From assembly GCF_008298035.1 (NCBI RefSeq), contig NZ_CP042910.1, positions 3,797,001 to 3,861,000 of the forward strand: 64,000 bases of DNA, in the 5' to 3' direction. The notes beneath the pieces are model-generated. The model did no database searches. It had not been told where the DNA came from and saw nothing but the letters and a program-made list of their open reading frames with translations. The number at the start of each line of letters is the position of its first letter. Positions within the stretch are counted from its first letter, which is position 1. The position numbers and the translations under genes were made by a program. This DNA comes from Gimesia maris. GTDB taxonomy: Bacteria; Planctomycetota; Planctomycetia; Planctomycetales; Planctomycetaceae. Positions 52,471 to 62,559 of this stretch are shown piece after piece.

Positions 52471-55332
52471 TTATTTTATATAGCGAAAATCGATACAGGC
52501 AATAATCGTCTGACAACAGGCGGTCCAGCGTTCCAGTTCTGTTGTCGAATCCTGTGGATTGGTTTGATTCAGGAAGGAAGCGGTATTGTTTTTTTCCGCC
52601 GTGCTGGGAAGTCGCCCCAGTGACATGCGAAACAAGGCATCAATGCGGGCCGATTCATCATCGGGATATTTTTCCAGCAACCGTTCAGCCGTGTGCTGGG
52701 CCTGTTCGATCACAAACGGGTTGTTCATCAGGTACAGCGCCTGCGTGGACAGTGTGCTGGTGTTTCGTCGTCCCACCGACAGATTAGGATCGGGGAAATC
52801 AAAGATCGCCAGCAGCTCATGCAGGCGGTTTCGAAAGACCGGGACATAGACGCTGCGAAACTGATTATGGAACTGGTAACCGTATTCCGATTTGGTATCC
52901 GGGCGGATGGTCTGGTCGTGTTGTGACAGATCCAGTGTTCCGCTCATGAACAGAATCGTATCCCGGATCGCTTCCGCATCCAGGCGGCGATGGTTCTGGT
53001 GGGATAGCAACCGGTTATCCGGGTCCAATTCCCGTTGTTCCGCTGTGGATCTGCTGGAAAGCTGATACGTTTTCGAAAGGACTATTTCGCGAATCATGGC
53101 TTTGGTCGACCAGCCGTTTTCGATCAGTTTCAAAGCCAGGTGATCCAGCAGTTCGGGATGAGAAGGTTTCTCGCCACGAAAACCAAAGTTATCGACCGTG
53201 CGTACCAGGCCGGAACCGAACAGGTGATGCCAGATCCGATTGACATACACGCGGGCCGTCAGTGGATTTTGAGGATCGGTGATCCAGCGGGCCAGCTCTC
53301 TGCGGCCACTGGCATCAGCGGGAATCGTGGGGGCTTTGGATGTCTGCGCGACCGTGATAAACCCACGGGGGACTTGTTTGCCCGGGTGATGGACGTCACC
53401 GCGAATCAACACATGAAAATCTCCCGGCTCGTCCTGCTCATCGACTGCCATGATTTCGGGAACTGCGGGAGGAGCCGCCTTCTTATGCTGTTCCATTTCT
53501 TTTTTGAGAGCAGTAAGCTGATGTTTCGTTTCTTTGATTTTCAGCAGCGTCTGTTTATATTCCGAGACAGCTGCCTGCTGTTGATTCTTGTCAGCAGCAA
53601 TGACAGGAGCGGAAATAAAGCGGATGGCATCGACAATCACATAGCCGTCGGTTCCTTCGTTGGAAACTATGATTTCATCGGCCTTCGTTCCCGAAAACTC
53701 AAACTCGCCGACAGAAGCGAAAGCACCATCCGTGGGCTGGAGTCGCTGGTTCAGATAAACGGTCTGCTCCCCTTTGGGGGTTTTAATCGTAATCGGCACG
53801 CGGGAAGCCCGTGATTCAGCCGAATTGTAAGCCAACTGGACATCGTAGCGACCGGACTTGAGCTTGCGGGGCGAAAATTTCACCAGCTTCTTTCCTTTGG
53901 CAGTATGCTGGTCGTGAATATAGCCTTTGCCGATATAGTCTTTGTAAAACGTGGATTCTTTCCAGTCGCCAATCAGCGTCGCGGAGGAATCATCCAGCGT
54001 AATCGTATTCAGATTCTCGCGCAGCAGCTTGAGTTCACCCTGCTTTGATTTAATCTGTGAATCCAGGCTGGCCAGGGTTTGATGATAGGCATCGTACTTC
54101 ATTTTCTCTGGAGTCGGCAGTGGTAATGGGCGTTTGGTCCAGCCAGACACATTTCCGGGGGTCAACATTTTTGTGCTGCGAAAAATGCCTGCCAGCGCGT
54201 AATAGTCGGAAGCAGGAATGGGATCGAATTTGTGATCGTGGCAACGGGCACAACCGAGTGTCATCGACAGGAAGGCCCGGCCAACAGTCTGGATCTGTTC
54301 GTCGATTACATCCATCCGCAGTTGTTCTTTATCCTGCTGTTCATAGTTGGTCGGGCCCAGCAGCAGGAAGGCGGTCGCCACCAGATGTTCGCGCTGCTGT
54401 TGATAGTCTTTCGCTTTTAGCAGGTCTCCGGCAATCTGCTCGGTGATGAACTGATCGTAAGGTTTGTCTGCGTTGAACGAATCGATGACGTAGTTTCGAT
54501 ACCGCCAGGCAGAATCATACAGCAGTGATCGACCGCCCCCCGTGGATTGAGAATAGCGGGCGATATCCAGCCAGTAACGTCCCCAGCGTTCGCCGAAATG
54601 CGGTGATGCCAGCAGTTCGTCTACCAGCTTTTCCGTTGCGGCAGGACTCGGATCTTTCAGATAGCGATCTATTTGAGCGGGAGTCGGAGGCAGACCGGTC
54701 AGATCGTAATACAATCGACGAACCAGCGTGGTGCGCGAAGCGGTCGCAGAGGGCTTGAGTTTCTGCTGTTCCTGACGTGCCCGAATCAATCGATCAATGT
54801 CGGTTTCATTCCAGTCCGCATCGGTGACCGTGGGAACAGGATGGTCAGTGATAGGGCGAAATGCCCAGAACTGTTTTCCAGCTTCGATGTCGATGCTTTG
54901 TTTGACGATTTTACTTTCGCCATCCCGGGGATCCGGGGCACCCATTGTGATCCAGGTTTCAAAGTCGGCGATGATTTCTGGAGACAGTTTTCCGGAAGGC
55001 GGCATCTCAAAACTTTCAAACCGCAATGATTCCAGCAGCATACTTTCTGCCGGTTTGCCTGGTTCCAGAGCAGGTCCGGAATCGCCACCTTTTAAGAGGC
55101 CGGCTCGTGTGTCGAGCAAAAGACCACCACGAATCGATTTGGAATCAGCAGCGTGGCATTCATAACAGTGTTTGATCAGGACCGGGCGGATCTTCGATTC
55201 GAAAAACTCAATTCCCTTGTCACTCACTTTTCCTGCAGCTTCCGCGCTCCAGGCAGGTGACATCAGACCTGACACCAGTAGTATCAAAACTGGTATTCGT
55301 ATCAGGCAGGTTTTTGGTTCAGTCTGCAACAT
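52471..55332 (-). CDS. PSCyt1/DUF1549/DUF1553 protein with a golvesin-like insert
   Basis: 953 residues with a signal peptide (to about WSAEA). Haem motif CYECH near residue 56 (PSCyt1), an EMPPSGKLS segment, then DUF1549 (LTGLPPTPAQIDRYL) with a second haem motif CARCHDHKFDPI. Between DUF1549 and DUF1553 sits a domain of about 110 residues (WKESTFYKDYIGKGYIHD to DGYVIVDAIRF) that resembles golvesin/xanthan-lyase-type carbohydrate-associated modules. DUF1553 follows (NRIWHHLFGSGLVRT). Upstream partner of the DUF1501 gene. Confidence 0.9.
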   Translation of the reverse strand: MLQTEPKTCLIRIPVLILLVSGLMSPAWSAEAAGKVSDKGIEFFESKIRPVLIKHCYECHAADSKSIRGGLLLDTRAGLLKGGDSGPALEPGKPAESMLLESLRFESFEMPPSGKLSPEIIADFETWITMGAPDPRDGESKIVKQSIDIEAGKQFWAFRPITDHPVPTVTDADWNETDIDRLIRARQEQQKLKPSATASRTTLVRRLYYDLTGLPPTPAQIDRYLKDPSPAATEKLVDELLASPHFGERWGRYWLDIARYSQSTGGGRSLLYDSAWRYRNYVIDSFNADKPYDQFITEQIAGDLLKAKDYQQQREHLVATAFLLLGPTNYEQQDKEQLRMDVIDEQIQTVGRAFLSMTLGCARCHDHKFDPIPASDYYALAGIFRSTKMLTPGNVSGWTKRPLPLPTPEKMKYDAYHQTLASLDSQIKSKQGELKLLRENLNTITLDDSSATLIGDWKESTFYKDYIGKGYIHDQHTAKGKKLVKFSPRKLKSGRYDVQLAYNSAESRASRVPITIKTPKGEQTVYLNQRLQPTDGAFASVGEFEFSGTKADEIIVSNEGTDGYVIVDAIRFISAPVIAADKNQQQAAVSEYKQTLLKIKETKHQLTALKKEMEQHKKAAPPAVPEIMAVDEQDEPGDFHVLIRGDVHHPGKQVPRGFITVAQTSKAPTIPADASGRRELARWITDPQNPLTARVYVNRIWHHLFGSGLVRTVDNFGFRGEKPSHPELLDHLALKLIENGWSTKAMIREIVLSKTYQLSSRSTAEQRELDPDNRLLSHQNHRRLDAEAIRDTILFMSGTLDLSQHDQTIRPDTKSEYGYQFHNQFRSVYVPVFRNRLHELLAIFDFPDPNLSVGRRNTSTLSTQALYLMNNPFVIEQAQHTAERLLEKYPDDESARIDALFRMSLGRLPSTAEKNNTASFLNQTNPQDSTTELERWTACCQTIIACIDFRYIK

Positions 55333-55528
55333 TCAGCCTGCTCCTCACTCGGTATGGGGATGACCCTTCAGCTCGTCCATTTATCGAAAGTGAATCAACT
55401 AATGTTTATATCAGGATTTGAGACCGAAAACAACTCTTTTTCAGCCGGGAGACGCCGTCAAATTGTCTCTACTTCTGAACTTACGACGTTTGAATCGATT
55501 TTATCGAGTACGAATTCAGACAGGATAA

Positions 55529-55564
55529 AAAAATACCCCCGATTCAGAAACCTGAATCAGGGGG
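55529..55564 (-). terminator. Rho-independent terminator
   Basis: On the minus strand a 12-13 bp stem (CCCCCTGATTCAG with CTGAATCGGGGG, one bulge, loop GTTT) is followed by TATTTTTTTA. It lies 67 bp after the last gene of the sigma-factor-led operon. The rest of the 299-bp gap to 55333 shows only the promoter region of the DUF1553 gene. Confidence 0.88.
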
Positions 55565-55631
55565 AAACGCAAATGGCTTCATGGCCTGCAAATGCATTCA
55601 GCGCAGAAAATCAATCAGCTTGATCTGAAGA

Positions 55632-56156
55632 TCAGCTGTTTTTCTTTTTGTTTTTGTTTTTCTTACCTTTCGCAGGCTTTTTGATTTTAGCAAACTGGTC
55701 AGCAGTTAAGACGCCTTCCAGTTTACCGACCACTTCGCCGTTCAACTTCCGGATATCTCCGGTGACGGCTTTCATCTGTTTTTCCTGATCATCAGTCAGA
55801 TTCAGGGCAGCGCTGACTGCTTCACGCAGTTCTTTTCCTTTTTTGCCGGCGTCCTTGGCTTCCTTCATTGCGGCGCGACGTGCTTTGATCTGATCAGCTG
55901 TCAGGATCTCCCGGTTCTTTTTCTGCAGTGCAGCAAATTGTGGTGTGTACTCTTTTTTGAGTGCTTCCACTTTTTCTTTCTGCTCCGCATTCAGTTCGAT
56001 CGTTTCAGGTAATTTCAAAGCCTGAATCGTGACGTTCGCCTGCTTTCTGTTGCCTTTTTTCTTTTTGGCACCTTTCTCTGCTGCATCGACAGATGCAACA
56101 CACGCCATGATTAAAGCTACAGCCACAAGCGCTTTCGATACTTTCAACATTCTCAT
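55632..56156 (-). CDS. Lysine-rich periplasmic helical protein, LTXXQ-like
   Basis: 174 residues. A signal peptide (to about VDAAE) is followed by an alpha-helical region with repeated LNAEQKEKVEALKKEY, ILTADQIKAR, LNLTDDQEKQMK and VLTADQFAKI. L-(T/N)-x-(D/E)-Q repeats are typical of Spy/CpxP-like LTXXQ proteins, chaperone-like stress proteins in the periplasm. The C-terminus is almost all Lys and Asn. It closes the operon, before a terminator. Confidence 0.75.
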   Translation of the reverse strand: MRMLKVSKALVAVALIMACVASVDAAEKGAKKKKGNRKQANVTIQALKLPETIELNAEQKEKVEALKKEYTPQFAALQKKNREILTADQIKARRAAMKEAKDAGKKGKELREAVSAALNLTDDQEKQMKAVTGDIRKLNGEVVGKLEGVLTADQFAKIKKPAKGKKNKNKKKNS

Positions 56157-56231
56157 TCCCCCTCAGGAAATAACAGTTAATGCCAGACATCCAACATGGA
56201 TATTGGCGGGAAGTGCCACGATAAGATTCTC

Positions 56232-57545
56232 TTAAGAAAACAGCTTGTTAATGACAGCACCGTCACGCACGATGGTAATCGGTCGTCCGGTGTTGGTGTG
56301 ATATTCTTTGGTAAAATCGATACCCAGGTTGTGGTAGAAAGAAGCGGCGACGTCATCGGGAGAGAATCCATCACCCGCCGGTTCCGTTCCGTTAGCGGTA
56401 CTCTTGCCGAGTACCTGTCCCCCTTTGACCTGACCACCGGCCATCAGCATGAACATACAGCGTGGATAGTGATCACGTCCGCCACGCTGGGGATTGATTT
56501 TGGGAGTTCGTCCGAACTCGCCGGTCACATAGACGGCGGTCGACTCCAGTAAGCCTTTTTCAGCTAACCCGTTGAACAGAGCAGACAACCCTTCATCGAA
56601 CGGAGGCAGCTGACGGTTTTCCAGGGCATCCCAGTTTTTGTTGTGCGTGTCCCAGCCTCCCATGGAGACCGTTACGAAACGTACGCCCGATTCCACCAGG
56701 CGCGAAGCCAGAAGACAGCTCTGGCCGAAACTGGATTCGCCAAACGGTTTGACAAAGTTCGGTGATTCTTTGGAAACATCAAACGCATCACGGGCGCGTT
56801 TTGAAGTGATAATCGATTGAGCCTGCTGGCCGAATCGATCCAGCCCTTCAATCAGCTGTGAATTCTTTTCCAGACTGCTGAATTTCTGATCGATCTCCCG
56901 CAGCAGTGATTCGCGACGTTCGATATTTTCAATCGTTAGGCCGGAACGCAGTGAAATACCGCGTACGTTAAACGGCTGGCCAGGACGAGGAGTCGCGCCG
57001 GTGTTTAATGGAGCGTATTTGACCCCCAGGAAACCCGGTTTTTGTGTCGAATTGGGAATCGAAACATACGGAGGCAGGTTTGCCGGACCGGGATATTCTT
57101 TGGTATAGACGGCACCATAGCCAGGATATTCCAGTGATGGTAAAGGTCGGCTGCCTGTGTTCACATAAGCGCGACCCAACGCGTGAGCGGCAACCGAGTG
57201 TGAGACGCCACGGAGCAGAGCGAACTTATCCATACAGGCAGCCAGCTTTGGCAGATGCTCGGAGATTTCGATTCCATTGACATTGGTTTTAATGGGTTTG
57301 AATTCCCCACGGTATTCACTGGACGATTCCGGTTTGAGGTCGAACGTATCCATGTGCGAAGGACCGCCGGAAAGTTCGATGAAGATTGCCGACTTCGCTT
57401 TTTCCGGTTTTGCCTGTCCAGCATCCACCATTCGCAGATAGGAAGAGAGGGTCAAGCCAGTGAAGCCGAGTGTTCCGATTTTCAAAAAATCGCGTCGTTT
57501 CACTCCATCGCAGGTCATTGATAAAGCCATGAGAATTCCTTTCAC
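56232..57545 (-). CDS. DUF1501 family Tat-exported protein
   Basis: 437 residues; ATG 57530 (MALSMTCDGVKRRDF) may be the true start. Tat signal VKRRDFLKIGTLGFTGLTL; motifs FIELSGGPSHMDTFDLKP, RGVSHSVAAHALGRAYVNTG, SMGGWDTHNKNWD and VTGEFGRTPKINPQRGGRDHY. Downstream partner of the DUF1549 gene (77 bp gap) in the sigma-led operon. Role unknown. Confidence 0.9.
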   Translation of the reverse strand: MKGILMALSMTCDGVKRRDFLKIGTLGFTGLTLSSYLRMVDAGQAKPEKAKSAIFIELSGGPSHMDTFDLKPESSSEYRGEFKPIKTNVNGIEISEHLPKLAACMDKFALLRGVSHSVAAHALGRAYVNTGSRPLPSLEYPGYGAVYTKEYPGPANLPPYVSIPNSTQKPGFLGVKYAPLNTGATPRPGQPFNVRGISLRSGLTIENIERRESLLREIDQKFSSLEKNSQLIEGLDRFGQQAQSIITSKRARDAFDVSKESPNFVKPFGESSFGQSCLLASRLVESGVRFVTVSMGGWDTHNKNWDALENRQLPPFDEGLSALFNGLAEKGLLESTAVYVTGEFGRTPKINPQRGGRDHYPRCMFMLMAGGQVKGGQVLGKSTANGTEPAGDGFSPDDVAASFYHNLGIDFTKEYHTNTGRPITIVRDGAVINKLFS

Positions 57546-57622
57546 ATTGTGATGCCTGAAGTTGAAAACCAGGCGAAAGTTGTTTGGTGATACAGTAGAT
57601 TGTTGTTGTGTTTCAGAATGTT

Positions 57623-60367
57623 TTAGTGATTGAGCATGAATTCTTTCGTGTTAATCACAGCCCAGATCAGGTCATACAAGCCATCAATTTTATTCTGCGA
57701 GTCACCCAGGTATTTTCTGGCAGAAGCAATTTCATCTTCTGTTGGATAACGGCTCAGGCTTCTCAAATACGTATTCGTGATAATCTCTTCTGATTTCTCA
57801 GCGGAAATCGGCCCGTCAAAGGACTGCAGTTTTGCAGGACTATTACCGGCCTTGCTGGCCATCTGCCGCACTTTTCGTATATTCCCATTCAATTCCTTAA
57901 ATCGTTTTTGTGCCTGCTGAAGTTTCTGTTTATCATCCTGCTTTCTCAGTTCGGCCACACGCTGTTTTGCCACTTTGGCCTGTTTCTGAAGTTTCTCCAG
58001 GCGATCACTCATCTGCTCTTTCTGAGCATTTGGTTTCTGTACGGCACCCAGTTGCTGACCGACCTGGAACAGCCAGCTGCTGTTGGTACGGTTGATGGCT
58101 GAGTACACATCGTTGTCGTTTTTGATATACATCGTCTGTAACAGGCTGGGGTCGACCGAACGATCACAGTCGCAGTTGTTTTCACGTGTGGATCGTCCGA
58201 AGATGGTCAACGCATACTGCTGATCCCGCATGGCCCGGTTTCGGGTTCCCGAGGCAGCAATCGCGATCGCACGATCACTCAGGCTGTTTTTCATACTATC
58301 GATCGCATCATCAGAAGCAGTTGCCTGGTGAATGGCATCGTACAGAACTTCTGCCGGCAGACGATGAGGAATGTAGTGGCTGAAGTTGACTTCATCCTGT
58401 TCGTTGGTTTTATTGGTCTGCCAGCTGCGCTGGTAGGTGTCGCTATTCGTAATTTCACGATGCAACCATTTCATGTCGAAATCGCGACGAATGAATTCGC
58501 GTGACAGATAATCCAGCAGTGGTCCATTGCTGGGTGGGTTGGCCAGGTTCAAGTCGTCCGCGGGTTCAATAATGCCGCGGTTGAAGTACGAGGCCCAGAC
58601 GCGGTTGACGAAGGCTTTCGCAAAGTAAGGATTGTCTTCACGACGTAACCATTCCATCAGAGCAGTACGTGGATCGTCCAGTTCATTGATCTGAACCACT
58701 TCGGCCCCCAGGAGCTTGGCCGTATCAGGAGTCTGAGCGTTACGCCTTCTCTTATTCTGATTCTTCCTGTTTTTGTTGTTCTTATTCGCAGGACGTGCTT
58801 TAGGTACATACACTTCCATGAAAGGTACATCTTTACCTTTTTTGACTTCTTTGCTCAATTCGCGGAGCAGCTGGTTACCACGCAGCTTGTCGGCACCCAG
58901 TTCATCCACCATTGCCGCGTATTCTGTTTTTGATTCCGGATTGACGCCGAAATTCACCCGTGTGAAGAACCCGCGGAACTGTTTAAAATCGTTCTGGGTC
59001 CATTGGTCAAACGGATGTTTGTGGCACTGGGCACATTGAATGCGGATTCCCAGGAAGGTGTAAGCAAAGCCCAGCACACGGTCATCGGGGTTCCGCAGGT
59101 CACGTCGCGCCCAGTAATAAGGCATGTGATCGCGGTCCGTAATGTCTGTTCCGGGCTTGTCCTGGTAAATGGCATTGATGTTTTTAGTGAACTCTTCGAA
59201 GCTTTCTCCTTTTTCACGGCTGGTTGCCAGCAGGATACCTTCGGTGATTTTATCGTAGCCGACATTGTTGGCGACACGTTTTTTAATCCAGTCGTACCAG
59301 TCCTGGCTGGGACGTTCACGGACGGGAGAGACGTTGACGAGGTCGTCGTAGTTATTCTGAGTGAAATCACACAGCTTGGTGGCCCACCAGGCAGCATAGC
59401 CAGGGCTTTCCAGCAGCTCATCAATCTTCTGTGAGCGTTTGTCGGGCGAGGTGTTTTTCAGAAAAGCTTCGATCTCATGCGGTGCGGGAAGTGTGCCGGA
59501 AATGTCCAGACTGACTCGACGCAGGAATTCAGCATCATCACATTTGTCAGCGGGGACCATACCCAGTTTCTGCAATTTGTTGACCACATGTTTGTCGACT
59601 GCTGTGGCAGCGGCAATCTGCGGATATTTATCGCCGTACTGTTCGGAGACAGGCTGCAGAACCGGAACTGGAATCACGCCGGCATCGTAGAAGGCAACCA
59701 CATGGGTGTCTCCTGGTTTGGCAGCAGTGACGAGGCCTTCTTCGGAAATCGTCGCAATCTGTTCGTTGTTGGTCTGGAAGCGACAGAGGGGAGTCACGTC
59801 TTCGCGGGTTCCGTCAGACCAGACTGCAATCGCATTTAAAGAGACGGTTTCCCCTTCTTTTTTGAACTGAATTGCATCGGGGGTGACAATCAGTCGTTCA
59901 AATTTTGGGGCTTCTTTAGGCACACCATTCGCGCCCGCTTTCACCCAGCTCAACAGCAGGCGATGCTGCCAGCTGTCTTTCTCGAAGCGTTTGCCCCCTT
60001 CGTGTTCAATTTCGTTTAACGGCTTCTGGATGATCAGGCTTTCAGCGGCATCTTTCAGGTTGATGCGTTCGGCATCTTTATCGGTCAACTGCTGGTGATC
60101 CATCGTGAAATCATAGCCGAACAGCGAAAGGCGGAAATCGCCTTTCCCCTGGAAGGAACCATGGCAGGCACGACCATTGCAGCCCAGCTTGCCCAGCAGC
60201 GGAACGACGTGTTGTTGGAACTGAGGGACTTCGGTACTGGCTGGATCAGAAAATCGCTGATTGACCGGCTGTTTGATGTCAGCCTGATCAGCTGCCTCAA
60301 GCGTTGCGGGCAACGAGATGACGGCCAGTAAAGAGAAGAAACAACCTGTCATGCGAATTGATTTCAT
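57623..60367 (-). CDS. DUF1549/DUF1553 protein with Ig-like domain and CX4CH haem motif
   Basis: 914 residues from the ATG at 60367 (signal MKSIRMTGCFFSLLAVI). Near residue 60 is LGCNGRACHGSFQGKGDF, a CX4CH motif rather than CxxCH, as in this planctomycete subtype. A BIG2-type Ig-like domain follows (about 155-235; FKKEGETVSLNAIAVWSDGT), then DUF1549 with CAQCHKHPFDQW, a basic insert (KNNKNRKNQNKRRRN), and DUF1553. A lysine- and glutamine-rich coiled coil lies near the C-terminus. An ATG at 60406 is an alternative start. Confidence 0.9.
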   Translation of the reverse strand: MKSIRMTGCFFSLLAVISLPATLEAADQADIKQPVNQRFSDPASTEVPQFQQHVVPLLGKLGCNGRACHGSFQGKGDFRLSLFGYDFTMDHQQLTDKDAERINLKDAAESLIIQKPLNEIEHEGGKRFEKDSWQHRLLLSWVKAGANGVPKEAPKFERLIVTPDAIQFKKEGETVSLNAIAVWSDGTREDVTPLCRFQTNNEQIATISEEGLVTAAKPGDTHVVAFYDAGVIPVPVLQPVSEQYGDKYPQIAAATAVDKHVVNKLQKLGMVPADKCDDAEFLRRVSLDISGTLPAPHEIEAFLKNTSPDKRSQKIDELLESPGYAAWWATKLCDFTQNNYDDLVNVSPVRERPSQDWYDWIKKRVANNVGYDKITEGILLATSREKGESFEEFTKNINAIYQDKPGTDITDRDHMPYYWARRDLRNPDDRVLGFAYTFLGIRIQCAQCHKHPFDQWTQNDFKQFRGFFTRVNFGVNPESKTEYAAMVDELGADKLRGNQLLRELSKEVKKGKDVPFMEVYVPKARPANKNNKNRKNQNKRRRNAQTPDTAKLLGAEVVQINELDDPRTALMEWLRREDNPYFAKAFVNRVWASYFNRGIIEPADDLNLANPPSNGPLLDYLSREFIRRDFDMKWLHREITNSDTYQRSWQTNKTNEQDEVNFSHYIPHRLPAEVLYDAIHQATASDDAIDSMKNSLSDRAIAIAASGTRNRAMRDQQYALTIFGRSTRENNCDCDRSVDPSLLQTMYIKNDNDVYSAINRTNSSWLFQVGQQLGAVQKPNAQKEQMSDRLEKLQKQAKVAKQRVAELRKQDDKQKLQQAQKRFKELNGNIRKVRQMASKAGNSPAKLQSFDGPISAEKSEEIITNTYLRSLSRYPTEDEIASARKYLGDSQNKIDGLYDLIWAVINTKEFMLNH

Positions 60368-60418
60368 ATCACACCTTGCATTAAAGACGACGTTGAAGTC
60401 TGTCAAAGAGTAATCCGT

Positions 60419-61102
60419 TTACTTTTGTTTTTTATTCGAGGGGCCCGATTTTTTGATACTGCGGTTGATTTTAGTCAACTCGGTCTCAACGAGCCTGTCA
60501 TGGTTCTGTTCGATATCGGCGATGGATTTTTCCAGTTTCTGCACGCGTTTTTCAGCCATGGCTTTTTCGTGTTTTAACAGTTCCAGCTGCAGATCCATTC
60601 GCTGTTTCAGTAGTGTTTTTAATTCTGATTGATCATCTCTGCTGCCCATGATGGAAACGCGGGCGGCCATCAGCCGAATGCGCGAATCAACTTCCCAGCG
60701 TTCCAGAGTCAGACGGTAGCGATCACTGTCCCGGTTCTTGAATCGGTCCAGTTTGGTGAGGGTGGTGTCCAGGTCGCGAATGGCACGTTTGTATTCGCGT
60801 GGTTTGTGTTTTTTCAGACGTTGGATCAGGTCTGCCAGTTCAGGATGATGGGCGCGGGCAAATTCCATCGCCAGTTTTTCCCGTTTCGCGTTGATCGCAT
60901 TATTGGATTTCTGTTCTTTATTTGATTTGGATTCCGGAGAGACCGTTTCTTTCGCTTTGGAAGCATCTCGAGAAATCTTGACTGTTTCGCCTTTCGCACC
61001 GTTTTGCGCAGAGACAGAAGCAGGCAACAGCAGGCAGCTGCCACTGAGGAGTAACAGCAGCAGGCATGAATACGTATCAGGTTTATGAGGGCTTGATAGC
61101 AT
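60419..61102 (-). CDS. Hypothetical exported coiled-coil protein
   Basis: 227 residues. A signal peptide (LLLLLSGSCLLLPASVSA) precedes a highly charged helical region; LADLIQRLKKHKPREYKRAI, then LTLERWEVDSRIRLMAARVS and a long coiled coil (HEKAMAEKRVQKLEKSIADI). No enzymatic motif. It lies between the anti-sigma-like protein (4 bp gap) and the DUF1549 gene, so probably works with them at the envelope. Confidence 0.75.
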   Translation of the reverse strand: MLSSPHKPDTYSCLLLLLLSGSCLLLPASVSAQNGAKGETVKISRDASKAKETVSPESKSNKEQKSNNAINAKREKLAMEFARAHHPELADLIQRLKKHKPREYKRAIRDLDTTLTKLDRFKNRDSDRYRLTLERWEVDSRIRLMAARVSIMGSRDDQSELKTLLKQRMDLQLELLKHEKAMAEKRVQKLEKSIADIEQNHDRLVETELTKINRSIKKSGPSNKKQK

Positions 61103-61106
61103 GGAT

Positions 61107-61673
61107 TCAGTTCACACTTTCATCCGGGAGAGCGACGGCTGTGTAAAGCCAGTCTGGAATATCGAGCGAATGGCTTTCAGCCAGTGTTGTCTGTTGATCC
61201 AGCCCGTCGACGGATTCCGTCGTGGTATTCTGTGAGATCAGTTGATTGTCTTCTGCCGACTCGGACCAGAGGCTCAGCAGGTGTTCGAGGTCTTCTTCCG
61301 AAGCATCGGTGAGAGTTGACTGTGAAACCAGTTCGGTTTCGGGAGTCTGAGATTCAGGCAGCAGGGAAATCGCCAGGAACAGCATCACGGCGACTGAGCA
61401 ACTGGCCAAAGTCCATTTCAGCACCCGGCGGTGAGCAACAGGGTGAATCCGGGGAGTCACTGTGACAGGCATGGATTCAATGGCATGTAAACCTTCCATC
61501 AGACGGGTTGCCTGTGCCAAAGCTTCACGTGCCGACTGATTCTCTGCCAGCAGTGATTCGAATTTCTGTGAATCATCGGCAGAGAGTTCATTTGTGACGT
61601 ACTGGAACGCGATCCAGTTCAGGTCACGGTCTGCAGGGTTATCAGATTCAGGGGTTAAGTGATTCATAGTCAT
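61107..61673 (-). CDS. Anti-sigma-factor-like single-TM protein
   Basis: 188 residues. The N-terminal part (WIAFQYVTNELSADDSQKFE, then LLAENQSAREALAQA) resembles the cytoplasmic region of planctomycete anti-sigma factors, without a clear HxxxCxxC zinc site. One TM helix (about 90-110; WTLASCSVAVMLFLAISLL) is followed by an acidic periplasmic tail. Placed directly after the ECF sigma gene. A role in sequestering that sigma is inferred from position. Confidence 0.75.
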   Translation of the reverse strand: MTMNHLTPESDNPADRDLNWIAFQYVTNELSADDSQKFESLLAENQSAREALAQATRLMEGLHAIESMPVTVTPRIHPVAHRRVLKWTLASCSVAVMLFLAISLLPESQTPETELVSQSTLTDASEEDLEHLLSLWSESAEDNQLISQNTTTESVDGLDQQTTLAESHSLDIPDWLYTAVALPDESVN

Positions 61674-61711
61674 GTTCTTGGCAAGCAGCAGTGATATTCC
61701 GTTCCGAATTA

Positions 61712-62242
61712 TTAAGAAGGATGATCAAGCCGACTTGAAAGGAATTTAAGGGCGAGTCTCATCCGCGTCAGTACAGTTCCCAGAGGGATATCCAGGTCCT
61801 GTGCAATTTCGTTAAATGTTTTATTCTCATAAATCCGGGCTTTCACGACCGCCTGTTGACTTTCAGGTAATTGAGTGAGTGCCAGTCGGATCTGTTCAAT
61901 GTTTTCGTCATCCAGCAGCCGTTGATCGGGTGAATCGTTCGAGAAAAACTTTGTTGTCTGTCCCAGTTGATTCAGTGATTTCCTCTGTATCGTGTTCCAA
62001 CGGATCAGTCCCATCGCTTCGTTATAGGCGACCCGAAACAACCAGCCTTTGCGGGTCTCTTCTTTCGAGGTGCCCCCTGATTCCAGGGCTTTGGAAAACG
62101 TCAGCTGTAATACTTCATCAACCAGATCATGGTTGCGTAATACACCCAGTAAAAAAGCGCGCAATTCGCCAGCATGGTCTTCAAATAGTTGATGGACGAG
62201 CTCGGGGGCGAGTTTGCCATCGTTTCCGGTGGCCAATTTCAA
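61712..62242 (-). CDS. ECF-type RNA polymerase sigma factor
   Basis: 176 residues from TTG 62242 with CGGGAG upstream. Region 2 (ELRAFLLGVLRNHDLVDEVLQ, then RKGWLFRVAYNEAMGLIRW) and region 4 (ALTQLPESQQAVVKARIYEN, then TFNEIAQDLDIPLGTVLTRM) with helix-turn-helix are clear. It leads the run anti-sigma, coiled coil, DUF1549, DUF1501, LTXXQ-like. An extracytoplasmic signal probably turns on this set, perhaps with autoregulation. Confidence 0.9.
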   Translation of the reverse strand: MKLATGNDGKLAPELVHQLFEDHAGELRAFLLGVLRNHDLVDEVLQLTFSKALESGGTSKEETRKGWLFRVAYNEAMGLIRWNTIQRKSLNQLGQTTKFFSNDSPDQRLLDDENIEQIRLALTQLPESQQAVVKARIYENKTFNEIAQDLDIPLGTVLTRMRLALKFLSSRLDHPS

Positions 62243-62559
62243 CTCCCGTTTGTTAACAAAACCACGGCTTTTAGTAATACAGATGCACGAGCTGGCGGAT
62301 TTATTTTCAGAAAATCGCAGCTTTTTGAAAATGATCCGAAGAAGGTGGAATTCGCGTAAGTCCCTACACAGCAGAAGAGTACAGACATTTCAGCCTGTCA
62401 GCAGGCGGGAAATCCTCAATCAGAATATACTTCTGAGAGTTAAGTTGCAAAATAAATTCCTGATCCGGAAGGAGATTGGGAGAGACTCTCTGCTCTAAAA
62501 GTGGACGTAAAGACAGGTTCTCTGCCAGATTGCAGTAGCTCAGGGTTCAGGAAGAGATA
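62243..62559. other. Intergenic upstream of the sigma-factor operon
   Basis: 317 bp with no gene. It should carry the promoter for the leftward sigma operon and the 3' end of the hydrolase transcript. No terminator-type hairpin or convincing promoter pair stands out. Confidence 0.4.
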
